Source: Alishewanella longhuensis (GTDB taxonomy: Bacteria; Pseudomonadota; Gammaproteobacteria; Enterobacterales; Alteromonadaceae). From it: 64,000 nt of DNA. Shown in pieces: positions 56,895 to 64,000 of this stretch. Location: the NCBI RefSeq assembly GCF_014653435.1, contig NZ_BNAO01000009.1:62001-126000 (forward strand), written 5' to 3'. The notes below the pieces were generated by a model that saw nothing but the letters and a program-made list of their open reading frames with translations, was not told where the DNA came from and made no database searches. Both the position numbers and the translations under genes were made by a program. Every line of letters begins with the position of its first letter. Positions within the stretch are counted from its first letter, which is position 1.

Positions 56895-57515
56895 CTAAAT
56901 TTTAGGGCGCTGTAGCGTAAATTTTTGGGCAGCACTTAACGCATAATAATCCCCAGGCCCACCGCCACGTAGCACGGGATCAGCCGCTAAGGTATCGAAC
57001 ACACCATCCTTTAACAGTTTAGGATCGATATGCACACCTATTACTTCGCCCAAGACCATCCAGGTGTCCAGTTGCTTACCAGACGCCGTATTTAATGGAA
57101 AAAGCTGTGTTAGTTTACATTCAAAGCGTACTGGGCTTGCTGCTACTTGCGGTGCCCGAATGAGTTTCGAAGGCAGCATCGTTAAACCCGCCAGCTCAAA
57201 TTCATTTACCTCTGGTGCTACACTGGCGCTCGTCTGATTCATAGCATTAACCAGGCTACGATTTACCAGATTCCAGCAAAACTCACCGGTTTGCTGGATA
57301 TTTTGCACTGAGTCTTTCCAAGCGGTACTGGCAAAACCAATAATCGGTGGCTGATAATTAAATAAATTAAAAAAGCTGTAAGGCGCCAGATTCACCTGGC
57401 CGCTATTACTCACACTCGAGATCCAGCCTATTGGCCTTGGCGCAATAATACTGTTCATTGGATCATGCGCTAAGCCATGACCCAGCCCAGGTTCAAAAAA
57501 ATAATCGACTGCCAT
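56895..57515 (-). CDS. Flavin reductase-like FMN-binding protein
   Basis: A 206-residue split-barrel flavoprotein: MNSIIAPRPIGWISSVSNSG (in the family's flavin site), NLAPYSFFNLFNYQPPIIGF and VLGEVIGVHIDPKLLKDG. This matches the flavin reductase-like/conserved FMN-binding family. The partner enzyme is unknown. ATG 57515 has GGGAG six bases upstream; a GTG at 57527 is the alternative. Confidence 0.87.
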   Translation of the reverse strand: MAVDYFFEPGLGHGLAHDPMNSIIAPRPIGWISSVSNSGQVNLAPYSFFNLFNYQPPIIGFASTAWKDSVQNIQQTGEFCWNLVNRSLVNAMNQTSASVAPEVNEFELAGLTMLPSKLIRAPQVAASPVRFECKLTQLFPLNTASGKQLDTWMVLGEVIGVHIDPKLLKDGVFDTLAADPVLRGGGPGDYYALSAAQKFTLQRPKI

Positions 57516-57662
57516 TGTGACTCCCACTCTCCCTGAAGACTGCTGTATTCACTATGTTAAACCGCTATCGCTATCCAGCCGCTAACAGCCTCAGAATACT
57601 TGCTTTTAGCCTGCCAGCAATCTAGCCTGAGCGCCAGTGCTAACTGAAAAAGATGAGACCAG

Positions 57663-58742
57663 ATGCCAGATTTTCGCAGTGATACGGTAACCAGACCCAG
57701 CGCCGCCATGAAAGCGGTAATGTTTGACGCCCCTTTAGGCGATGATGTGTTTAATGATGATCCCAGTACACTCGCCTTGCAACACTATGCGGCTGAGCTA
57801 CTGGGCTTTGAAGCCGCCTTATTTGCGCCCAGCGGCACCCAAACCAATTTAATTGCCATGATGAGCCACTGCCAACGGGGTGATGAGGCTATTGTTGGCC
57901 AGCAATGGCATACCTATAAGTGGGAAGGCGGTGGCATGGCGGTACTGGGTTCGATTCAGCCACAGCCCATCGCCCTGCAACCCGATGGCACACTTGCAGT
58001 TACAGATATTGTCGATGCCATTAAACCAGACGACCCACACTTTGCCCGTACCCGGCTTATTGTGATTGAAAATACCGTAGGCGGTAAGGTGTTACCCCTT
58101 AGCTATATGCAGCAGGTTGCCACCCTGGCGAAACAACATAACTTACAATGCCATATTGATGGTGCCCGCCTTTTTAACGCGGCTGTGGCCTTAGCCCCGC
58201 AGCATCAGCTTAGCCCACAACAGATGGCGAAAACGCTGTGCCAGGGCTATGACTCGGTGTCCATTTGTTTATCAAAAGGCTTAGGGGCCCCCATTGGCTC
58301 ATTATTGTTAGGCTCGCAGGAGTTAATAAAAAAGGCCAAGCGCGTAAGAAAAATGCTGGGCGGTGGTATGCGGCAAACCGGGCTTTTGGCGGCAGCAGGC
58401 CATTATGCCTTGCAAAACCATATTGACCGACTGGCGGAAGATCATGCTAATGCCCGCCTTTTGGCCGATGGCTTAGCGGCCTTAGCCGGGCAAGGCCGCT
58501 TTGCCGAGCTACTTAGCGTACAGCCACCCCAAACCAATATTCTGTTTACCGATTTACCAGCGATGCTGGCTGACGAGCTGGTTGCCTTTTTGGCATCAAA
58601 GCAGATACAACTCACCAGCAGCAACTATGCCAGTGCCAGCGGTACACTAAAACGGATCCGTTGGGTGTGTCATTTAGATATCAGCACTGCCGATATCCAA
58701 CACACACTGGATTTATTAAGCCAATTTGCGCATAGTAGCTAA
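57663..58742 (+). CDS. ltaE: Low-specificity L-threonine aldolase
   Basis: PLP enzyme cleaving L-threonine (and allo-threonine) to glycine and acetaldehyde. The 359-residue protein has FRSDTVTRPS at the start, GDDVFNDDPST, APSGTQTNLIA, HIDGARLFNAA and the PLP-Lys region SVSICLSKGLGAPIGSLL. Full length. It is followed 51 bp later by an exported amidohydrolase gene. Confidence 0.94.
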   Translation: MPDFRSDTVTRPSAAMKAVMFDAPLGDDVFNDDPSTLALQHYAAELLGFEAALFAPSGTQTNLIAMMSHCQRGDEAIVGQQWHTYKWEGGGMAVLGSIQPQPIALQPDGTLAVTDIVDAIKPDDPHFARTRLIVIENTVGGKVLPLSYMQQVATLAKQHNLQCHIDGARLFNAAVALAPQHQLSPQQMAKTLCQGYDSVSICLSKGLGAPIGSLLLGSQELIKKAKRVRKMLGGGMRQTGLLAAAGHYALQNHIDRLAEDHANARLLADGLAALAGQGRFAELLSVQPPQTNILFTDLPAMLADELVAFLASKQIQLTSSNYASASGTLKRIRWVCHLDISTADIQHTLDLLSQFAHSS

Positions 58743-58792
58743 CACCGCTCGCTACCGCACTTTCAACAACATCCTCAGCCCGGAGATCTACC

Positions 58793-60079
58793 ATGCTATT
58801 ACGCCCGCTTGCTGCCGCTATGTTACTTGCCACTCTGGCCTTTAACCCCGCCTCATCACATGCCGACACCTTAAGGATCAGCCCGGAGCTGGAGCAACAG
58901 GTTATTAGCTGGCGCCGCGATTTACACCAACACCCTGAACTTAGTAATCGTGAGTTTCGCACTGCTAAGGTGGTGGCAGAGCATTTACAGCAATTGGGAT
59001 TAACCGTACAAACGGGTATTGCCCATACTGGTGTCGTGGCCATTTTAGATAGTGGCAAACCTGGCCCCTTTTTAGCCCTACGCGCCGATATGGATGCGCT
59101 ACCGGTCACAGAACAAACAGATTTGCCGTTTCGCTCTGTTGCTAAAGGGGAGTATCGCGGTAAAGAGGTTGGCGTAATGCATGCTTGTGGCCATGACTTA
59201 CATGTTGCTATGTTGATGGGTGCAGCTGATTATCTGGTTAAACACAAAGCGCAGCTAACTGGCAAGGTGATGTTTATTTTTCAACCGGCCGAAGAAGGCG
59301 CGCCATCCGGCGAAGAAGGTGGCGCGGAGCTGATGTTAAAGCAAGGCCTGTTTGCCAAAGAGAAACCCGAAGCGGTATTTGGCATCCATGTCTGGGCACC
59401 GGCGAATACCGGTGTAGTGCAGTATCGCTCCGGGCCATTAATGGCCTCTTCTGACCGCTTTGAAATAACAGTAAAGGGCCGGCAAACCCACGGTTCAGCC
59501 CCTTGGGGCGGCGTGGACCCTATAGTGGCTGCCGCGCAAATTATTAATAATGTGCAAACTATAGTTAGCCGCCAAATTAATATTACCAAAGCGCCAGCGG
59601 TTGTCAGCTTTGGTATTGTTGAAGGCGGGGTGCGCAATAATATTATTCCGGACGAAGTCTATCTGGAAGGTACCATTCGCAATTTTGATATGGGTATTCG
59701 CCAGCAAATTTTTGGCTTACTGAAAAGAGCAGCAGAAGCGAGTGCGGCTGTAACCGGGGCTGAAGCAGAGGTAAAAATCGTAGAAGGCTATCCGGTCACA
59801 CTGAATAACCCTGAGCTTACTGCACGCTCTTTACCCATATTGCAACAGGTAGCAGGTGTAGATAAGGTACTGGAAAGCCCGCTGGTAACAGGTGCTGAAG
59901 ATTTCTCTTATTATGCACTGGAAACACCTGGCCTCTTTGTGTTTTTAGGTATTACTCCTGAGGGACAGGACCCGGCGAAAGCACCGGCCAATCACTCTCC
60001 GCATTTTTATGCTGATGAGAAAGCGCTAAAAACCGGTACAGAACTCTTTATTAACTGGGTATTAGCGTATCAGCAATAA
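58793..60079 (+). CDS. M20 family amidohydrolase, exported
   Basis: Metallo-amidohydrolase of the M20/hippurate hydrolase type, 428 residues with a signal peptide (cleavage near residue 25, SSHADTLR). Motifs: RRDLHQHPELSNREF, LRADMDALPV, the metal-site MHACGHDLHVAMLMGA, FQPAEEGAPSG, and the late NHSPHFYADE. It acts outside the cytoplasm on N-acyl amino acids or peptides. CGGAG precedes the ATG. It may be transcribed with the TPR gene 54 bp downstream. Confidence 0.9.
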   Translation: MLLRPLAAAMLLATLAFNPASSHADTLRISPELEQQVISWRRDLHQHPELSNREFRTAKVVAEHLQQLGLTVQTGIAHTGVVAILDSGKPGPFLALRADMDALPVTEQTDLPFRSVAKGEYRGKEVGVMHACGHDLHVAMLMGAADYLVKHKAQLTGKVMFIFQPAEEGAPSGEEGGAELMLKQGLFAKEKPEAVFGIHVWAPANTGVVQYRSGPLMASSDRFEITVKGRQTHGSAPWGGVDPIVAAAQIINNVQTIVSRQINITKAPAVVSFGIVEGGVRNNIIPDEVYLEGTIRNFDMGIRQQIFGLLKRAAEASAAVTGAEAEVKIVEGYPVTLNNPELTARSLPILQQVAGVDKVLESPLVTGAEDFSYYALETPGLFVFLGITPEGQDPAKAPANHSPHFYADEKALKTGTELFINWVLAYQQ

Positions 60080-60133
60080 ACTTTTGCTGAATTAGCAGGT
60101 CTTAACACGGTCAATAAACTTACAAGGAAGACT

Positions 60134-61108
60134 ATGAAACATATTTTTACGCTATTGCTGCTGGGTGTAAGCTTTAATACCATGGCCAATACTGAGCTGG
60201 AACAGCAGGTAGCAGCACTTTTGCAACAAAAAGCCTATGCGGATGCGAAAGCCATACTGGCGCCAAAGGTAAATAGCAAAACCAAAGATGCGTTTTTGCT
60301 GGCATCTTTAGGCCGCAGCGAATTAGCACTGGGTGACGTAGAACAAGCTGAGAAGCTGTTAGCTCGGGCGGTAAAAGCAAAAGCAGATAATGCTGAATAC
60401 CAATTCTGGTATGGCCGTGCCAGTTGCGATGCCGCGCAACAAGCCAGTATGTTAAGTGCCTTAGGGCTGGCCAAACGCTGCGCTAAAGCCTTTGAGCAAG
60501 CACACCAACTGGCTCCGGAGAATGCCGAGTATCTGCAGGCGCTTGCTAAATATTATGCGCAGGCGCCGGGTGTAGCCGGTGGTGACAAAACCAAAGCGAT
60601 GGAACTGACTAAAACCTTACAACAGTTGGCACCGGTAAAAGGCCAATTACTGGAATTAGAGCTACTGTTACAGCAAGATCAAACCGAGGCGGCAGAGGCC
60701 TTATTAGCACAAGCCCCTGCGTTACAAAGCCGCCCCGAACCGTATTTTTTACAGGGCTTAAAACGGGCACAAAGCCGTGATTACCAGGGCGCTATGCAGC
60801 AATTTGCGTTAGCCAGCGAACAAGACGCTGCCGATATCGACGCCGAGCGCAGCCGTTTAATGGCACTATATCAATTAGGCCGGGCCACAGTGCTGGCAAA
60901 AGCCGAACATCAGCAAGGTATTAACGCATTACAACGTTTTTTAGCCGACGACAATACGCCAGCGGAATTTACTGATTGGGCACAGTTCCGCTTAGCCCAA
61001 CTCTATTTAGCCACCGAACAAAGGCCGGCGGCCGAGGCACTGTTAAAGCCATTACAAGACAGTACCAAAGACAACAATTTAAAAACTGAGATTAAGAAAA
61101 TACTGTAA
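60134..61108 (+). CDS. Secreted tetratricopeptide-repeat protein
   Basis: A 324-residue protein with a signal peptide (MKHIFTLLLLGVSFNTMAN) followed by TPR-like helical repeats (for example ASLGRSELALGDVEQAEKLL and ADNAEYQFWYGRAS). These repeats bind other proteins; the partner is unknown. The mature protein is rich in Ala, Leu and Gln. It overlaps the following VOC gene by one base (TAATG). Confidence 0.82.
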   Translation: MKHIFTLLLLGVSFNTMANTELEQQVAALLQQKAYADAKAILAPKVNSKTKDAFLLASLGRSELALGDVEQAEKLLARAVKAKADNAEYQFWYGRASCDAAQQASMLSALGLAKRCAKAFEQAHQLAPENAEYLQALAKYYAQAPGVAGGDKTKAMELTKTLQQLAPVKGQLLELELLLQQDQTEAAEALLAQAPALQSRPEPYFLQGLKRAQSRDYQGAMQQFALASEQDAADIDAERSRLMALYQLGRATVLAKAEHQQGINALQRFLADDNTPAEFTDWAQFRLAQLYLATEQRPAAEALLKPLQDSTKDNNLKTEIKKIL

Positions 61109-61503
61109 TGCAACAACCTACCTTTAATGGTATCCATCATGTGGCGCTGATTTGTAGTGATTATCAGCGCAGCAAAACCTTTTATACTGAGGTGCTGGGG
61201 CTAAAGATTCTGGCTGAGCATTACCGCGAAGCCAGGCAATCCTGGAAACTAGACTTACAGCTAGCCGACGGTAGTCAGCTGGAACTGTTTAGCTTTCCTG
61301 GTGCGCCGGCACGGCCCAGCCAACCTGAAGCTCAAGGACTGCGGCATTTGGCCTTTGCGGTAACCGATCTCGATCATTGGGTAAGTTACCTAAAGCAACA
61401 GGGTGTTGCAGTGGAAGCCATTCGGGTAGACGAATATACCGACAAGCGTTTTACTTTCTTTCAGGACCCAGACGGGCTGCCGTTGGAGCTTTATGGGCTT
61501 TAA
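61108..61503 (+). CDS. VOC (glyoxalase-like) protein, YaeR type
   Basis: A 131-residue vicinal-oxygen-chelate protein: IHHVALICSDYQRSKTFYTEVLG in part at the start, LRHLAFAVTDLDHW in the middle and FFQDPDGLPLELYGL at the end. The HH, H and E at these places are the metal ligands of the fold. It resembles E. coli YaeR, whose substrate is not known. It overlaps the TPR gene by one base. Confidence 0.9.
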   Translation: MQQPTFNGIHHVALICSDYQRSKTFYTEVLGLKILAEHYREARQSWKLDLQLADGSQLELFSFPGAPARPSQPEAQGLRHLAFAVTDLDHWVSYLKQQGVAVEAIRVDEYTDKRFTFFQDPDGLPLELYGL

Positions 61504-61529
61504 CCGATCACGCAACTGCGGTTTTTTCT
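61502..61529 (+). terminator. Weak terminator after the VOC gene
   Basis: AACCG (61502-61506) and CGGTT (61519-61523) pair at the stop codon, and six Ts follow. The stem is only five bp, so this is uncertain. Confidence 0.4.
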
Positions 61530-61668
61530 AAACACGCTGCTTTCTGATTCGTTTTGATAAAAGAGAAGCTTTGCCTGCTCGCAATAACAGGCGCCATCTT
61601 AGCCGTTATCATCCTTGACTAAAATGGCGCTACACTGGGCCTAGCACGCTAGACCAACTAGCTTTGCG

Positions 61669-64000
61669 TTAACCCGAGTTACGCATACCCGCCGCAATAC
61701 CGGCAATGGTTACCATTAGTGCCCGGTTACTTTGCGCACTGATCTGATCCGGCTGCTGCCGCGCACGCTTTAACAGCTCGACCTGCAGAATATGCAGGGG
61801 ATCAACATAGGTATTGCGCAGCATTATCGACTCGCGGATCCAGCCCTCTTTTGCCATCAGGGTATCGCTATGGATCAGTTTTAATAACAGTTCACGATCT
61901 GCCGCTAATTGCTGCCGCAGTTGCTGGCCTAAGCCCTGCAGCTCCTCAGGAACTAACACCTTATCGTAATAAGCTGAAATTTCAGGATCCGCTTTTAGAA
62001 ATACCATTTCCAGCATCGATAGACGGGTAGCAAAGAATGGCCATTGCTGCTGCATCTCATCTAACAGGGCACTGTTATCTGCAGCGACCGCTTTGGCCAA
62101 GGCATTACCCGCGCCAAGCCAGGCGGGTAACATTAAGCGGTTTTGCGACCAGGCAAAGATCCAGGGAATAGCCCGCAAGCTCTCAACACCACCGGTTGGG
62201 TTACGCTTAGCCGGGCGGCTACCTAGAGGCAATTTACCCAGCTCTTGCTCTGGCGTGGCGGCACGAAAATAAGGCACAAAGTCTTTGTTATGCCGCACCA
62301 CAGCCCGATACGCGTCGCAGGAATCTGCCGCTAACTGGCTCATCAGCTTACGCCAACTGGCTTTAGGCACTGGCGGTGGCAATAGCATGCCTTCTAATAC
62401 GGCGCTGGCGTAAAGCGCCAGGCTGCGCACAGCTAACTCAGGCAAGCCAAACTTAAAGCGGATCATCTCGCCTTGTTCGGTTACCCGTAAACCGCCCGCC
62501 AATGAACCCGGTGGCTGCGATAAAATAGCCGCATGCGCTGGGCCACCGCCACGGCCAATAGTACCGCCACGGCCATGGAATAAGGTTAACTTAACACCAT
62601 AGTCGCCGCTCAGCTTAACCAGAGCTTCCTGCGCACTATATTGCGCCCAGGCCGCTGCCAGTACACCGGCATCTTTGGCCGAATCAGAATAGCCAATCAT
62701 CACTTCCTGCCGGCCATTAATATAACCCCGATACCAATCAATGCTCAGTAACTGCCGCATACAATCGGGCGCATTTTGTAAATCGCTTAAGGTTTCAAAT
62801 AGGGGAGCGACTGGCATCGGGAAGCTAATGCCCGCTTCTTTTAATAACAATTGTACCGCTAATACATCAGAGGGTTTGCCAGCCATCGAAATAACATAGG
62901 TACTCAGTGCCTCACTGCCATGCCGGGCCACGATATCGCAGGTATCCAACACTTCCTGCACCTCGGCAGAGGGCTGCCAGCTTTTGGGGAATAATGGCCG
63001 CTTATTGGCAAGCTCGCGCAGTAAAAAGGCCTGGCGATCACTTTCCGTCCAGGCGCCATAATCGCCCAGCCCCAGATAACGGGTAAGCTCGGCAAATACC
63101 TCTGCATGGCGGCCAGCATCTTGCCGTACATCTAATTTCAGCAGGGTTAAACCAAAGGCATAAGCCCGGCGCAGGGTATCCGTTAAACGGCCACGGGCAA
63201 TCAATTGCATACCATTGGCGAGTAACGATTGATAACAGAGTAACAGCGGTTCCAGTAATTGCTGATTGTGCCAGAGTAAATCAGCAGGACGTTGTAACCG
63301 ATCATGCTTTAACGCTTCGGTTAACCAATCGCGGGTATAAATAAGTTGCTGCCGTAACTTGTTTAATACCGCACGATAAGGCTCAGAAGCTTGCTCACTG
63401 GCGGCTAACAACTCTGCCGTTCCTGTGTTCATCGACAATTCGGTAGAAAGTAAATCGAGATCATGAATAAAGAGGTCTGCGGCTTTCCAACGACTGAGTA
63501 ATAATACCTGACGGGTTACTTTGGCCGTAACAAAAGGATTACCATCGCGATCACCGCCCATCCAGGAAGAAAAGCGGATCGGTGCCGCATCCAGTGGTAA
63601 CCCAGTGCCCATGGCTTTATTTAAGTCTGCATCGAGCTCACGTAAAAAGTCGGGCACCGCTTGCCAGAGCGAGCTTTCGATCACCGCAAAACCGGATTTG
63701 GCTTCATCTACCGGTGTCGGGCGTTGCTCGCGGATTTCATTGGTATGCCAAGCCTGGCTAATTAACTCCGTTAGGCGTAATTGCAGCTGTTGCTGCTGCC
63801 AGGGCGTATGTTGCTGCTCCAGCTGCGCTAAACACGCCGCGATTTCACTCAGTTTATGAATAAGGGTGCGGCGTGCGACCTCGGTGGGATGCGCGGTGAG
63901 CACCAATTCTATCGATAGATCCCGCACGGCCTGATTGATATCACCTTTTTGCAGTGCGGCGTCTTTTAAGCGCTGAAACAACTCGGTCAGCGGCTCTGGT
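61669..64000 (-). CDS. ppc: Phosphoenolpyruvate carboxylase, N-terminus beyond window
   Basis: Anaplerotic fixation of bicarbonate on phosphoenolpyruvate to give oxaloacetate. About 777 residues are visible; the family has about 880, and the frame stays open to the window edge ([13 protein letters not shown] before the first possible TTG at 63981), so roughly 100 N-terminal residues are missing. Motifs: [16 protein letters not shown] (catalytic His), [31 protein letters not shown] and the C-terminal MRNSG. It is intact in what is visible. Confidence 0.95.
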   Translation of the reverse strand, partial: PEPLTELFQRLKDAALQKGDINQAVRDLSIELVLTAHPTEVARRTLIHKLSEIAACLAQLEQQHTPWQQQQLQLRLTELISQAWHTNEIREQRPTPVDEAKSGFAVIESSLWQAVPDFLRELDADLNKAMGTGLPLDAAPIRFSSWMGGDRDGNPFVTAKVTRQVLLLSRWKAADLFIHDLDLLSTELSMNTGTAELLAASEQASEPYRAVLNKLRQQLIYTRDWLTEALKHDRLQRPADLLWHNQQLLEPLLLCYQSLLANGMQLIARGRLTDTLRRAYAFGLTLLKLDVRQDAGRHAEVFAELTRYLGLGDYGAWTESDRQAFLLRELANKRPLFPKSWQPSAEVQEVLDTCDIVARHGSEALSTYVISMAGKPSDVLAVQLLLKEAGISFPMPVAPLFETLSDLQNAPDCMRQLLSIDWYRGYINGRQEVMIGYSDSAKDAGVLAAAWAQYSAQEALVKLSGDYGVKLTLFHGRGGTIGRGGGPAHAAILSQPPGSLAGGLRVTEQGEMIRFKFGLPELAVRSLALYASAVLEGMLLPPPVPKASWRKLMSQLAADSCDAYRAVVRHNKDFVPYFRAATPEQELGKLPLGSRPAKRNPTGGVESLRAIPWIFAWSQNRLMLPAWLGAGNALAKAVAADNSALLDEMQQQWPFFATRLSMLEMVFLKADPEISAYYDKVLVPEELQGLGQQLRQQLAADRELLLKLIHSDTLMAKEGWIRESIMLRNTYVDPLHILQVELLKRARQQPDQISAQSNRALMVTIAGIAAGMRNSG

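Overview
The window is an ordinary chromosomal segment of a gammaproteobacterium. The gene content and order (plsB/lexA, ubiE-ubiJ-ubiB-tatABC, gppA-rhlB-trxA-rho, a MetJ-type methionine salvage set, several orphan solute-binding proteins) suggest an Alteromonadales-like organism such as the Rheinheimera/Alishewanella/Arsukibacterium group. That placement is inferred from gene content and remembered synteny, not from a search. No tRNA, rRNA, insertion sequence, prophage or CRISPR array was seen. Almost the whole window is coding, and both ends cut a gene (cyoE on the left, ppc on the right).

1-7.3 kb: a minus-strand aerobic respiration block. It encodes an aa3/caa3-type cytochrome c oxidase (ctaC with a fused cytochrome c domain, ctaD, the Cox11 copper chaperone ctaG, ctaE), then SURF1, a small anchored protein, ctaA and cyoE for heme A synthesis. 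A small DUF2909 membrane gene sits in the middle on the opposite strand. 7.6-14.3 kb: lexA with a double SOS operator, plsB, tesB, an EVE-domain protein and a DUF885 lipoprotein. 14.7-25.8 kb: a diguanylate cyclase, the ubiquinone genes ubiE-ubiJ-ubiB, tatABC, tatD, hemB, then gppA and rhlB, with trxA reading away from rhlB.

26-33 kb: rho, then a minus-strand run holding a periplasmic binding-like protein, deoA, cdd (pyrimidine nucleoside salvage), an MFS transporter, an omega-amidase and a methionine aminotransferase. 33-40.6 kb: methionine salvage from methylthioribose. mtnB-mtnC-mtnD and the aminotransferase/omega-amidase pair diverge from a promoter with three tandem MetJ-like boxes. mtnA and mtnK diverge from a second promoter with two more boxes. 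Together they cover phosphorylation (MtnK), isomerisation (MtnA), dehydration (MtnB), enolisation/dephosphorylation (MtnC), dioxygenation (MtnD), transamination, and removal of the alpha-ketoglutaramate by-product. A LysR regulator, an unannotated intergenic structured RNA candidate and two small secreted proteins lie between the two parts.

40.8-45.8 kb: a compact MacB/LolD-type ABC exporter operon with one ATPase, one FtsX-like permease and three different membrane-fusion proteins in a row. 45.8-49.8 kb: two more orphan solute-binding proteins, a Tsx/OmpK-like outer-membrane protein, a yeast-type cytosine deaminase and a sialidase-fold protein. 49.9-52.6 kb: a DsbD/ScsB-like thiol reductase with a redoxin partner. 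52.9-64 kb: a TonB-dependent receptor, a serine beta-lactamase-fold hydrolase, a flavin-reductase-like protein, L-threonine aldolase, an exported M20 amidohydrolase, a TPR protein, a YaeR-like VOC protein and the start-truncated ppc.

Most gene calls are secure at family level. The points most worth a second look are the two MetJ operator sites, the structured intergenic RNA candidate near 36.6 kb, and the three-adaptor ABC exporter.
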